NCBI RefSeq assembly: GCF_004329815.1 | Contig: NZ_SJPE01000003.1 | Location: 62,001-126,000 of the forward strand | Source: Flavobacterium silvisoli | Lineage (GTDB): Bacteria > Bacteroidota > Bacteroidia > Flavobacteriales > Flavobacteriaceae | Length of the DNA: 64,000 bases | Direction of reading: 5' to 3' | Shown here: piece after piece, positions 43,457 through 53,652 of the stretch | How the letters are laid out: each line of letters starts with the position of its first letter | How positions within the stretch are numbered: the stretch's first letter is position 1 | Notes under the pieces: generated by a model | What the model saw: only the letters and a program-made list of their open reading frames with translations | What the model was told of the DNA's origin: nothing | Database searches by the model: none | Translations under genes and position numbers: made by a program

Positions 43457-44356
43457 ATGGAAGAAAAATACGAATTAGCCAAATGGCTGGCAGGAGAAAT
43501 GACCGAAGCGGAATTACAAGCGTTTCAAAACACTCCCGACTATGCTACTTACGTCAAAATTGCGGACTATTCAAGTCAGTTGAAAGCCCCTGATTTTGAC
43601 AGCGATTTGTTGTATCAAAACACCCTCTCTAAAGCTCAAAAAGAACCTAAGGTAATTCCGCTATACCAATCTAAATGGATGAAAATTGCTGCCGTTTTTG
43701 TGGTACTATTAGGGTTGACTTTCTTTGTAAAAACGACTTCAACTTCAACAGAAATTGCCGAAAACGGAAAGAAAACCAGTTTTGCACTACCTGATCATTC
43801 TCAAATCGTGTTAAACAGCGGTTCTGAAATTGAATACAAAAAATGGAATTGGGACAACAACCGAACCCTGCACTTAAAAGGAGAAGCTTATTTTAAAGTC
43901 GCTCACGGCAAAAAATTTGAGGTAAGCACTCAACTGGGAACCGTGACCGTACTCGGAACTCAATTCAACGTAAAAGCGCGCGACAATCGCTTTGATGTGA
44001 CCTGTTATGAAGGTCGTGTAAAAGTAGTACACAATAATCACGAAGTAATCATCACAAAAGGTACTTCGGTGACATTTGATGCTGATACTTTTGAACAACA
44101 GACCGTTCAAAACACAAAACCAGAGTGGACTGTCAACCAAATTGTTTTCAAAAAAGAAAAACTGCAACGCATTTTAAATGAGTTACAGAGGCAATACAAC
44201 TGTGAAATCGTATTAAACGCCAACGAAAATTTACAGCTTTTCTCAGGAACACTGCCCGCTGACAATTTAAAAACAGCTTTACAGATAGTTTCTTCCACAT
44301 ATCATTTAAAAATCTCTAAATTTGAAACTACAAAAGTTATTTTAGAAGATTTTTAA
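43457..44356 (+). CDS. FecR-family anti-sigma factor
   Basis: The protein has a cytoplasmic N-terminus (EEKYELAKWLAGEMTEAEL), one TM at about 75-92 (MKIAAVFVVLLGLTFFV), a periplasmic FecR domain (KTSFALPDHSQIVLNSGSEI, LKGEAYFKVAHGKKFEVST) and a C-terminal DUF4974-like domain (FKKEKLQRILNELQRQYNCE). The ATG at 43457 is preferred because the ATG at 43448 would leave almost no leader after the upstream element; 43448 remains possible. The stop overlaps the receptor start as TAATG. It should pass the receptor's signal to the sigma factor. Confidence 0.93.
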   Translation: MEEKYELAKWLAGEMTEAELQAFQNTPDYATYVKIADYSSQLKAPDFDSDLLYQNTLSKAQKEPKVIPLYQSKWMKIAAVFVVLLGLTFFVKTTSTSTEIAENGKKTSFALPDHSQIVLNSGSEIEYKKWNWDNNRTLHLKGEAYFKVAHGKKFEVSTQLGTVTVLGTQFNVKARDNRFDVTCYEGRVKVVHNNHEVIITKGTSVTFDADTFEQQTVQNTKPEWTVNQIVFKKEKLQRILNELQRQYNCEIVLNANENLQLFSGTLPADNLKTALQIVSSTYHLKISKFETTKVILEDF

Positions 44357-46878
44357 TGTTAAACCCAAACAGACTGTTTTTTGTACTGTCACTGTTTCTC
44401 TCCTTGTTTGCAGCTCAGGCTCAGGAAGGTCAGAATGCTGTGGCTTTAAAAACTGTTTTAGATCAGATAAGCGATCAACACAATGTAAAATTCAATTACA
44501 TTGATTCAGAACTCATCATCTATAAAATAATTCCGCCCAAAGAATCGGTTTCTCTGACTGAGAAGATAAGTTACATCCAATCTAAAACCGGCTTTAAAAT
44601 AAAACAGATTAGTGACAACTATTATTCTGTCGTTAATAACAGGCACTTAGACAAACCACTTTGCGGCTACTTATTTGATGAAAATACCGGACTGGCTGTT
44701 GAAAACGCGAAAATCACTATTTCAGAAACTTCCACTCAAACACTTTCAAATGAAAAAGGTTATTTTGAATTGCCATTGGTTTCGCCAAACACGATTGAAA
44801 TAACCCATTTGAGTTTTGAAAAAAAACAACTAAGTCCGATAGATTTATACGTATCCGATTGTCCTAAAATCAAACTGACCGCTGTGGCGCAACAGCTGAA
44901 TGAAGTCATAGCCATGCGCTACCTAACCACAGGAATTTATAAAAAAAATGACGGAAGTCTCGAAATAAAGCCTACAAAATTCGGTATCTTACCGGGTTTG
45001 ATTGAGCCCGATGTGCTACAAACCATGCAACAAATTCCGGGGATTTCATCGGTTGACGAAACGGTTTCCAACATCAATGTACGAGGTGGTACGCACGATC
45101 AGAATCTTTTTCTTTGGAATGGCATCCGCATGTTTCAAACCGGCCATTTCTTCGGATTAATTTCGGCTTTTAACCCTTCTTTGGCACAAACAATATCAGT
45201 AACCAAAAACGGAAGTTCAGCTTTTTACGGAGAAAGCGTTTCGAGTTTGATTGACATTACATCACATACAAAAGCTATTTCCAAAAGCCGATCGAGCATC
45301 AGTTCTAATTTGATTAGTGCTGAATTTTATACCAAAATTAAAACCTCAGAAAAAGCCAATATCATACTCTCGGGCAGGCGTTCACTCACTGACTTTTTTG
45401 CCTCGCCTACTTATAAAAATTACAGAGACAAAGTGTTTCAGAATACGGTAGTTACCAATCTGGACAATAATCAAACGGTAAATTTTAAAACTGATGAAGC
45501 TTTTTATTTTTATGATTTTACCGGTCAATACCAACAAAGAATAGGTTCAAAACATGAACTTACCGCTGATGCCATAGTCATACGAAACTCGCTTTTCATT
45601 AATCAATTTACTGCCAATGCCAGCAAAAACAGTGATTTGGCACAAGAAACTTTGGGTAGTAGCCTGCATTGGAAAACCAACTGGAATAAGAGGAACAGTT
45701 CCGAACTAGAATTATACAGTTCTAAATACACTTTGGTTTCTAAAAATGAATCGATAGAAAACAATCAGATTTTGAAGCAGGAAAACAGTGTGTTGGATTT
45801 GGGTTTTCAATTCAAAAATTCAAATGTCATTTCAAAAAAAATAACTGTAAATCAAGGGTATCAGTTTAACGAAACCGGGGTTACCAACAGTGATGAAATC
45901 AACTCGCCGTTTTTTTCCCGAAAAAGCATCAATGTATTATTGACCCATGCCTTAATTGCAGAAGGAATTTTTGAAAACGAAAACAAAAAAACATTTCTGA
46001 AAGTTGGTGTTCGTGGCAATTATTTTGCTAAATTCAGAAAAACGTTGATTGAACCGCGTCTGCAATTCAATCAGGCTTTAAATCCTAATTTACGTCTTGA
46101 AATTTTGGGTGAACAAAAAAGCCAAACGCTTTCACAAGTAATCGATTTACAGCAGGATTTTTTAGGCATCGAAAAACGCCGTTGGACACAAGCAAACGAC
46201 AACACTATCCCAATTCAAAAGAGCCAACAGTTATCGTTGGGTTTTAGTTATACCAAACACAACTGGTTGATTACTTTGGACAATTTCTACAAAAAAATTA
46301 CCGGAATTACCACGAGTAGTCAGGGTTTTCAAAATCAGTTTGAGTTTGTAAAATCAAGCGGTTCCTATGAAGTTTTGGGTTCTGAATTTTTGATTCAAAA
46401 GAATTTCGGGCGTTTTTATTCCTGGTTGAGTTACAGCTATAACGACAATAAATACTTTTTCAAATCGCTTACACCACCTGAATTTTACAATAACTTCGAA
46501 TTGAAACACTGCATTTCCTGGGCGGGAATTTACGAATGGAACAGTGTAAAATTGGCACTGGGCTGTAAATGGCATACCGGAAAACCCATAACAACTCCGG
46601 CTTCGACTACAGTTGACAATAATAATTCTATTAGTTACAACTCGCCTAACAATGCCAAATTGGATGATTTTTTTCAGATGAATTTTTCTGCTTCCAAAGA
46701 ATGGAAATTAGCAGAAAAGATGGCTTTACAAACCAATGTTTCCGTTTTGAATGTTTTAAACACACAAAACAGCATCAATAGATTTTACCGCGTAAACACT
46801 GCCAATAATACCGTGGAAAGCGTCAATACCTATGCGCTTGATTTGACTCCGAATATAAATGTTAAGCTGAGTTTTTAG
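44356..46878 (+). CDS. STN-domain TonB-dependent receptor (FecA-like transducer)
   Basis: The 840-residue protein has a signal peptide (LFFVLSLFLSLFAAQAQ), an STN domain at about 25-95 (VALKTVLDQISDQHNVKFNY) that contacts FecR in the periplasm, a carboxypeptidase-regulatory-like domain (about 100-175), a plug (INVRGGTHDQNLFLWNGIRM) and a barrel ending NINVKLSF. This order is that of signal-transducing receptors, so uptake of its ligand would induce this locus. The ligand is unknown. Confidence 0.94.
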   Translation: MLNPNRLFFVLSLFLSLFAAQAQEGQNAVALKTVLDQISDQHNVKFNYIDSELIIYKIIPPKESVSLTEKISYIQSKTGFKIKQISDNYYSVVNNRHLDKPLCGYLFDENTGLAVENAKITISETSTQTLSNEKGYFELPLVSPNTIEITHLSFEKKQLSPIDLYVSDCPKIKLTAVAQQLNEVIAMRYLTTGIYKKNDGSLEIKPTKFGILPGLIEPDVLQTMQQIPGISSVDETVSNINVRGGTHDQNLFLWNGIRMFQTGHFFGLISAFNPSLAQTISVTKNGSSAFYGESVSSLIDITSHTKAISKSRSSISSNLISAEFYTKIKTSEKANIILSGRRSLTDFFASPTYKNYRDKVFQNTVVTNLDNNQTVNFKTDEAFYFYDFTGQYQQRIGSKHELTADAIVIRNSLFINQFTANASKNSDLAQETLGSSLHWKTNWNKRNSSELELYSSKYTLVSKNESIENNQILKQENSVLDLGFQFKNSNVISKKITVNQGYQFNETGVTNSDEINSPFFSRKSINVLLTHALIAEGIFENENKKTFLKVGVRGNYFAKFRKTLIEPRLQFNQALNPNLRLEILGEQKSQTLSQVIDLQQDFLGIEKRRWTQANDNTIPIQKSQQLSLGFSYTKHNWLITLDNFYKKITGITTSSQGFQNQFEFVKSSGSYEVLGSEFLIQKNFGRFYSWLSYSYNDNKYFFKSLTPPEFYNNFELKHCISWAGIYEWNSVKLALGCKWHTGKPITTPASTTVDNNNSISYNSPNNAKLDDFFQMNFSASKEWKLAEKMALQTNVSVLNVLNTQNSINRFYRVNTANNTVESVNTYALDLTPNINVKLSF

Positions 46879-46880
46879 CA

Positions 46881-46908
46881 TAAAAAAAAGGTTGGCAAAA
46901 CCAACCTT
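46881..46908. terminator. Terminator between the receptor gene and argS
   Basis: AAGGTTGG / CCAACCTT with a 5-base loop. The T8 tail is on the minus strand, so it mainly serves argS. Confidence 0.8.
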
Positions 46909-46929
46909 GTATCAACTCTTTTCATCATT

Positions 46930-48708
46930 TTACATGCGTTCAGGAACTTCAATTCCTAATAACCCGAAAGCTGACTTTATCGTTTCTCCCACTTTTTTGG
47001 AAAGTTGAACCCTGAATATTTTCTTGGTGGCATCTTCTTCTCCCAAAATTGAAACCGATTGGTAGAACGAATTGTATTCTTTGACCAAATCATAGGTATA
47101 ATTGGCAATAAGAGCCGGACTGTGATTGTGTGCGGCATTTTGAATCACATCTGGGAAAAGTTCGATTTGTTTCAACAACTCTTTCTCTTTTTCATGCAGA
47201 GCAATATCAACTACTGTAAAATTCAGATCGAAATCGGCTTTACGCAAAATCGATTGAATTCGGGCATAAGTATATTGAATAAACGGACCTGTATTTCCTG
47301 CAAAATCAACAGATTCTTCAGGATTAAACAAGATTTGTTTTTTGGGATCAACTTTTAAAATGTAGTATTTCAGTGCGCCCAGACCAATGGTTTTGAACAA
47401 GCGGGCTTTTTCAGCATCCGAATAACCCTCCAGTTTTCCCAGTTCAGTAGCTATGTTTCCGGCTGTGGTGGTCATTTCTTCCATCAAATCATCGGCATCA
47501 ACTACTGTTCCCTCTCTTGATTTCATTTTTCCGGAAGGCAATTCCACCATACCGTAAGAAAGGTGAAATAAACTTTCTGCCCAGTCAAAACCTAGTTTTT
47601 TCAAAATCAGGAATAAAACTTTAAAATGGTAATCCTGTTCGTTCCCTACGGTGTATACCATTCCGCCAACATCAGGAAAATCTTTTACCCTTTGAATGGC
47701 AGTGCCTATATCCTGAGTCATATAAACTGCGGTTCCGTCAGAACGCAACACAATTTTTCGGTCTAAACCGTCTTCGGTCAAATCAATCCAAACCGAACCG
47801 TCAGGATCTTTTTCAAAGATGCCTTTTTCGAGACCGAACTGTACCACTTCTTTTCCTAACAAATACGTGTTACTTTCGTAATAATAGCTGTCGAAATCAA
47901 CACCCAAATTTTTATACGTTTGAGCAAAACCATCGTAAACCCATTGATTCATGGTTTTCCAAAGCTCGATGACTTCGGGCTTTCCGGCTTCCCAATCCAG
48001 TAACATTTGTTGGGCTTCCAAAATAATTGGCGCTTGCTTTTTGGCTTCCTCTTCGGTTTTTCCTTCAGCCATTAAAGCATTGATTTCGGTCTTGTATGCT
48101 TTATCGAATTCAACATAAAAATTCCCAACCAATTTGTCGCCTTTTAAACCGGTAGATTCGGGAGTTTGTCCGTTACCGAATTTTTGCCAGGCCAACATCG
48201 ATTTACAAATATGTATGCCTCTATCGTTGATAATCTGGGTTTTGTATACTTTCTTTCCGGATGCTTTGATGATTTCGGCTACCGAATATCCCAATAAATT
48301 ATTGCGGACATGGCCGAGGTGGAGCGGTTTGTTAGTATTGGGTGAAGAATATTCAACCATAACGGCTTTATCATTTGGTGAAGCCGTTACGTAACCAAAT
48401 TGTTCGTTACCTTTAATATCATTGAAAAAAGTAAGGTAGTAACTGTCGGAAACCACGATATTCAAAAAGCCTGAAACCACATTAAAGCGACTCACTTCAG
48501 TAACATTCTGTACTAAATAATCACCGATTTTAGTTCCGATTTCGATCGGATTTCCTTTGATGATTTTTAGTAACGGAAAAATTACCATCGTGATATCGCC
48601 TTCAAAATCCTTGCGGGTCATTTGAAATTCAACTTTATCCGTTGTTACCTCAAACAATTGTTGAATAGCGATTTGTATGTGTTGTGTGAGCATTTCTGAG
48701 AGCTTCAT
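46930..48708 (-). CDS. argS: Arginyl-tRNA synthetase
   Basis: This class I enzyme charges tRNA-Arg. The 592-residue protein has the HIGH-type motif HLGH (130-133) in SSPNTNKPLHLGHVRNNLLG, the N-terminal Add-1 domain, the KMSK-equivalent KMKSREG, and a C-terminal DALR anticodon domain (about 470-592; YTYARIQSILRKA). All features are normal. Confidence 0.97.
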   Translation of the reverse strand: MKLSEMLTQHIQIAIQQLFEVTTDKVEFQMTRKDFEGDITMVIFPLLKIIKGNPIEIGTKIGDYLVQNVTEVSRFNVVSGFLNIVVSDSYYLTFFNDIKGNEQFGYVTASPNDKAVMVEYSSPNTNKPLHLGHVRNNLLGYSVAEIIKASGKKVYKTQIINDRGIHICKSMLAWQKFGNGQTPESTGLKGDKLVGNFYVEFDKAYKTEINALMAEGKTEEEAKKQAPIILEAQQMLLDWEAGKPEVIELWKTMNQWVYDGFAQTYKNLGVDFDSYYYESNTYLLGKEVVQFGLEKGIFEKDPDGSVWIDLTEDGLDRKIVLRSDGTAVYMTQDIGTAIQRVKDFPDVGGMVYTVGNEQDYHFKVLFLILKKLGFDWAESLFHLSYGMVELPSGKMKSREGTVVDADDLMEEMTTTAGNIATELGKLEGYSDAEKARLFKTIGLGALKYYILKVDPKKQILFNPEESVDFAGNTGPFIQYTYARIQSILRKADFDLNFTVVDIALHEKEKELLKQIELFPDVIQNAAHNHSPALIANYTYDLVKEYNSFYQSVSILGEEDATKKIFRVQLSKKVGETIKSAFGLLGIEVPERM

Positions 48709-48727
48709 GGTATTTCTTTTTGGTGGG

Positions 48728-48735
48728 CAAAGATA
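48728..48735 (-). promoter_or_regulatory. -7 box of the argS promoter
   Basis: Minus-strand TATCTTTG fits TAnnTTTG and lies 19 bases before the argS ATG, giving a short leader. Confidence 0.5.
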
Positions 48736-48906
48736 AACATTACTAAAGAAATTTTATATGCTAAACTCATTAATAAAAACATTCATTGAAAATTTATTTT
48801 TGTAAGTATTTTACTTTTTATTTGATTTTTTTTGTGCTTTTTATCGATTTTTTTTGCATTTAAACGATTTTATATTCAATATTTGCTACGTCAAAATCCC
48901 CGAGTC

Positions 48907-51900
48907 ATGAAAAAGATATTACTAGTAATCATTTTATTATTTACGATATTTGGTTTTTCGCAACCATTATCGGTGAGTACAACCAGTCATACGGTACCAC
49001 AATTGGTTAACGATGTACTTATTAACTCCCCTTGTGTATCGGCTACGAACATAACCTGGTCAACCGGATCAAACTTTGGTTCATCAAATGGAATTGGCTT
49101 TTTCCAAAATTCAAATCCAAACTTCCCAATGAACAGCGGTGTGGTGTTGAGTACCGGAAACGCTTTGAATGCAGCAGGCCCAAATACATCTTTGTTAAAT
49201 GACGGATCTGTTGCCTGGCCTGGAGACAGTAGTTTAGAAGCTACCTTGGCGGCATCAGGTATCCCGATGGTTTCAAAAAACGCAACTGTTTTAGAGTTCG
49301 ATTTTACACCTATTTCTCCTAATTTTAGTTTTGACTTTGTCTTTGCCTCAGAGGAATACGGTAATTATCAATGTCATTACTCGGATGCTTTTGCTTTTTT
49401 GTTGACCAATATGAATACCGGAGTGACCACAAATTTGGCGGTTGTGCCCAGCACAACTTTACCTATTTCAGTGGTTACCATCAGAGATTCTCAATATAAC
49501 TCTTCATGTCCTTCAACAAATGCTCAATATTTTGGCAGTTTCAACGGTGGGTCCGCAGCAGCTGGATCGGCTACTAATTTTAACGGTCAGACCAAATTAT
49601 TGACCGCAGCCGCCCCATTGATACCAAACGTACCTTATCACATCAAATTAGTTATTGCTGACCGATTGGATCCACAATCGGATTCGGCCATTTTTATATC
49701 TTCTGACAGTTTCAACATAGGTCAGGATGTATTAGGCCAAGATTTGACGATTGCAAACAATGCTGCCGTTTGTTTTGGCACAACCAAAACCTTGACAACT
49801 GGTTTAAGCACGGCTGACTATACATTTGTTTGGAAAAAAGACGGAGATGTTTTACCGTCAGAAACCAATTCGAGCTTAGTTATTAATCAACCGGGAACTT
49901 ACACAGTAACTTATACTAATTTGTCTAATTTTTGTCAACCGATTACTGACCATGTTGTGGTAGAATATTACCCGGAGATTGTTACAGCCAATCCTACGAC
50001 TATCTACCGTTGTGATTCGGGAGCGGCAACTTACAATTACAATCTGGATATAAATACACCAATTGTTAAAGCAGGTTTAGATGCTTCAGCCGTTGTTACT
50101 TATCATAGTTCACAATCAGATGCTGAAAATGGTATTAATCCGCTACCACTAGTATACAACAGTGCTAGTGGTCAAACTGTATATGTTAGAATCAAGCTAC
50201 CCACTACGGGATGTTATGTTGTTAAATCTTTTCAGCTAATGGTATCGCCCGGACCCGTGGCTAACCAACCGGCAGATTTTGTAAAATGTGCACGTTCACA
50301 AACCCAAAACACGGCAGTGTTCAATTTGACACAACAAAATGCCCAAATACTGAACGGACAACCTGCTTCGATTAACATCATAAGTTACTATACCTCACAG
50401 CTGGATGCGAACAACGGTACTAACCCGATTACTAACGTTTTAACCGGAGTGTATCCAAATACAACGATTTATGTTAGAGTTGAAAACGTGAGCGATCCAC
50501 AATGTTATAGTCTTACTCATTTCAATTTAGTGGTTACGCCTATACCTCCTGTGGATGATTTAGATGATGTGGTTGTATGTAGCAGCTATACTTTACCTCC
50601 ATTGGTAAACGGAAATTACTTTACTGCTCCAAACGGAAACGGAATTCCTTTATTTGCCGGTACCGAAATCATACAATCGCAAACCATTTACATATATAAC
50701 CAACCTGATGGCCCGGGTACTTGTGGTTCCAGCACTTCATTCAAAGTTAAAATTATTGATCCGTCCTCTTTATCACCTTCAAGTGTAACCCGATGTGGTA
50801 GTTATACTTTAACCAGTGCTCCTTATGGTCGTTATTATACTCAACCGGGAGGAATGGGAACAGTTATACCAACAGGGACCGTTTTTACATCCTCACAAGT
50901 AATTTACTATTACTATAAAACTGAAATCGCTCCGTTTTGTGAAATCGATACAGATTTAACCATCACTATACTTCCATTAGTGGAAGTGGGGGAAAGACCG
51001 GATGTTTTTGAATGTACATCCTACACCTTACCTCCCTTATCTATCGGAAACTATTATACCGGACAAAACGGTACAGGCACCTTATTACATGCCGGTGATG
51101 TTATCACAACCAGTCAAACTATTTACGTATATGCTTCCTCTAATGTAAGTACTACTTGTTCTGATGAGGATAGTTTTGATGTAATCATTGGTATGCCTCA
51201 ACCAAGCGATGTAAACCAATGTAACGGATATACATTACCAGCCTTACCAATAGGGAACTATTTTACAGGTCCAATGGGTACCGGAACCATCATTCCTGCG
51301 GGAACGGTTATCAACTCAAGCACAACCGTTTATATCTATGCTCCTACGACCAGTGGATTAAACAATTGTACAGAGAATATGCATTTCACATTAAACATAG
51401 CCCAACCTGAAGTTGATGTGTTGAGCGACGTTTCAGTATGTGAGTCATACACGCTCCCTGCTTTAAACCACGGAAGTTACCGCACTGGTGTTGACGGAAC
51501 CGGGGTAATCTTATATCCGGGCAACGTAATTGTTTCAACTCAAAAGATTTACATTTTTGAAAGATTAAATGCCACATGTTTCAACCAGTCAAGTTTTACA
51601 GTAACAATTAATCCGCTACCTAATATAGACTCACGTTCAGATATTGATATCTGTGACCAATATGTTCTATCAGCTTTGAATGTGGGAAGCTATTATACCG
51701 GTCCGGGTGGTACAGGAACTATGTTACCGGCAGGAACCGTGATTACTACATCTCAAAAAATTTATGTGTATGCAGTTTCCAATACAACACCTCCGTGTTC
51801 CATAGAAAACAGTTTCCAAATCAATATCTTTTCAACTTCTTCGGATGCTCCGGCAGATGTGACAGCTTGTGACAGTTACACTTTACCGGCATTAACTCCG

Positions 51901-53520
51901 AACAATAAATACTACACATTATCAGGCGGACCTGATGGTGGCGGAACAGAAATACCGGCAGGAACTACGCTGACTACGAGTCAAACACTTTATGTTTTCA
52001 AAGAATCGTTAATCCGAACTTCTTTTTCTTGTGTTGATGAACACAGTTTTACCGTAACTATCAACAAAACACCGGTGCTTCCGTCTTTTGCTAATGTTAC
52101 AGCTTGTAATTCATATACGTTACCGGCTTTACCTTTAGGAAATTATTACACCGGGCCTAACGGTTCAGGCACTTTACTGAATGCCGGAGATGCTATCACC
52201 AGCACACAGAAAATTTATGTATTTGCTCATACTGCAACCACACCGGATTGTAGCAGTGAGACCAGTTTTACAGCTACTATTTACAACGTTGACAATTTAC
52301 CGAATACAACCATCTGTGAAAATTATAAACTTCCGGTGCTTACTGTAGGTAATTATTTTACCGGAAGTGGTGGTACAGGAACCATGTTGACAGCCGGAAC
52401 AATCATTTCAAACTCGCAAACAATATACATTTACGGTACCTCTCCTTTCAGCCCTTCATGTTCAGATGAAAGTTCGTTTACGGTTACCATAATTGATACA
52501 CCGTTTGCCAACCCTGCACCTATAACAATGCGAACCGTTTGTGATGAAGACGGAACCAATGATGGTATAACTTCATTTGACTTAACGACTTTATCAGCAA
52601 CCATATTGGGAACTCAAACAGGAAGTGAATTCACAATTGCCTACTATGAAAGCATCACAGATGCAGCCAATCAGGTTAATGCTGTTACATCAACTACCAA
52701 ACCGTTAGTGTATGTCAGAGTTAGCAATACTTTAGCCACAAGCTGTTATGATATTAAAACAGTAGCAATTGTAGTTAACAAACTACCGGCCCCTACTCCG
52801 GTTGACGGTGTTATTTGTATTGACAGCAAAACCGGTACTCTTTTGAATCCATACACCATGTATAGTGGTTTGCCGGCAAGTGCTTATAGTTTTGTTTGGA
52901 AAAATGAAAACGGGCAAACAGTTGGAACCGGTACCTCGTACCAAGCTGTTCTACCAGGCGTTTATACCTTGGTGGCAACCAACAAAATAACAGGCTGTGC
53001 TTCTGTTCCGGTGGATGTTACTGTAATTCCTTCTGAACCGGCAATTGTATCGTATACTGTTAATGAAGATTTTGCTGATTCTCAAAGCATCACTGTGGTT
53101 GCTGTAGGACAAGGAAATAACTTTGAATATCAATTGGATAATGAAGCCTTCCAAGACAGTCCGGTATTTGATCATGTGACTTCGGGAGTACATACCATTA
53201 CTGTACGCGACAAATACGGTTGCGGAAGTACTACCATTCAAGCTTTAGTGGTAAACTATCCTAAATTTTTCACGCCTAACGGAGATGGATATAACGACAC
53301 TTGGAACATTCGCGATTTAGCAGACCAAAAGAGTGCTATGATTACCATATATGACCGCTACGGAAAGGTATTAAAGTACCTAAGACCAAACAACAGCGGT
53401 TGGGACGGAACCTACAACGGAGCACTCATGCCTTCTGACGATTATTGGTTCAGTGTAAGCTATAAAAACAAAGACAACGAAGAAAAAGAATTCAAAGCCC
53501 ATTTCGCTATGAAGCGATAA
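48907..53520 (+). CDS. Large T9SS type B cargo protein with choice-of-anchor L domain and nine Cys-containing repeats
   Basis: The start MKKILLVIILLFTIFGFSQ is a signal peptide; an upstream frame has none. The 1537-residue product has a choice-of-anchor L domain (about 30-285; FDFVFASEEYGNY), two or three Ig-like segments (about 290-545), then nine repeats of about 72 residues (549-1199) of the type C-x-SYTLPALxxGNYYTGxxG, TIYVYA, SFTVTI. More beta modules follow, and a T9SS type B sorting domain (about 1450-1537) starting FFTPNGDGYNDTWNI and ending HFAMKR. It is exported by Sec and then T9SS, and is probably surface-bound and adhesive. Confidence 0.93.
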   Translation: MKKILLVIILLFTIFGFSQPLSVSTTSHTVPQLVNDVLINSPCVSATNITWSTGSNFGSSNGIGFFQNSNPNFPMNSGVVLSTGNALNAAGPNTSLLNDGSVAWPGDSSLEATLAASGIPMVSKNATVLEFDFTPISPNFSFDFVFASEEYGNYQCHYSDAFAFLLTNMNTGVTTNLAVVPSTTLPISVVTIRDSQYNSSCPSTNAQYFGSFNGGSAAAGSATNFNGQTKLLTAAAPLIPNVPYHIKLVIADRLDPQSDSAIFISSDSFNIGQDVLGQDLTIANNAAVCFGTTKTLTTGLSTADYTFVWKKDGDVLPSETNSSLVINQPGTYTVTYTNLSNFCQPITDHVVVEYYPEIVTANPTTIYRCDSGAATYNYNLDINTPIVKAGLDASAVVTYHSSQSDAENGINPLPLVYNSASGQTVYVRIKLPTTGCYVVKSFQLMVSPGPVANQPADFVKCARSQTQNTAVFNLTQQNAQILNGQPASINIISYYTSQLDANNGTNPITNVLTGVYPNTTIYVRVENVSDPQCYSLTHFNLVVTPIPPVDDLDDVVVCSSYTLPPLVNGNYFTAPNGNGIPLFAGTEIIQSQTIYIYNQPDGPGTCGSSTSFKVKIIDPSSLSPSSVTRCGSYTLTSAPYGRYYTQPGGMGTVIPTGTVFTSSQVIYYYYKTEIAPFCEIDTDLTITILPLVEVGERPDVFECTSYTLPPLSIGNYYTGQNGTGTLLHAGDVITTSQTIYVYASSNVSTTCSDEDSFDVIIGMPQPSDVNQCNGYTLPALPIGNYFTGPMGTGTIIPAGTVINSSTTVYIYAPTTSGLNNCTENMHFTLNIAQPEVDVLSDVSVCESYTLPALNHGSYRTGVDGTGVILYPGNVIVSTQKIYIFERLNATCFNQSSFTVTINPLPNIDSRSDIDICDQYVLSALNVGSYYTGPGGTGTMLPAGTVITTSQKIYVYAVSNTTPPCSIENSFQINIFSTSSDAPADVTACDSYTLPALTPNNKYYTLSGGPDGGGTEIPAGTTLTTSQTLYVFKESLIRTSFSCVDEHSFTVTINKTPVLPSFANVTACNSYTLPALPLGNYYTGPNGSGTLLNAGDAITSTQKIYVFAHTATTPDCSSETSFTATIYNVDNLPNTTICENYKLPVLTVGNYFTGSGGTGTMLTAGTIISNSQTIYIYGTSPFSPSCSDESSFTVTIIDTPFANPAPITMRTVCDEDGTNDGITSFDLTTLSATILGTQTGSEFTIAYYESITDAANQVNAVTSTTKPLVYVRVSNTLATSCYDIKTVAIVVNKLPAPTPVDGVICIDSKTGTLLNPYTMYSGLPASAYSFVWKNENGQTVGTGTSYQAVLPGVYTLVATNKITGCASVPVDVTVIPSEPAIVSYTVNEDFADSQSITVVAVGQGNNFEYQLDNEAFQDSPVFDHVTSGVHTITVRDKYGCGSTTIQALVVNYPKFFTPNGDGYNDTWNIRDLADQKSAMITIYDRYGKVLKYLRPNNSGWDGTYNGALMPSDDYWFSVSYKNKDNEEKEFKAHFAMKR
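50551..52503 (+). repeat. Nine tandem repeats (about 217 bp each) inside the T9SS cargo gene
   Basis: Each unit encodes a first Cys before the aromatic-x-LPxL motif, a GNYYTGxxGTGT turn, AGTxITxSQTIYVYA and a second Cys before SFTVTI. The DNA copies have diverged, so slippage is unlikely now, but recombination between units remains possible. The paired Cys suggest one disulfide per unit. Confidence 0.85.
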
Positions 53521-53544
53521 TTACCAGCCTTAACCTACTATTTG

Positions 53545-53577
53545 AACTCCCAAGTCCCCAACTTGGGAGTTTTTTTA
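53545..53577 (+). terminator. Terminator after the T9SS cargo gene
   Basis: AACTCCCAAGT / ACTTGGGAGTT with a 5-base loop and T-run. Confidence 0.9.
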
Positions 53578-53652
53578 TGTTAATATTTGTAACATATCTT
53601 ACCGTTCGGTGTCTACTACAACGTTAAACAAAATCATCAATCAAAAATAAAA

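Noticed and set aside
50551..52503. Reading the periodic 217-bp structure as a CRISPR-like array or mobile repeat
   Set aside because: The period lies in one open frame and encodes a repeated protein module; the DNA copies are diverged and there are no spacers.
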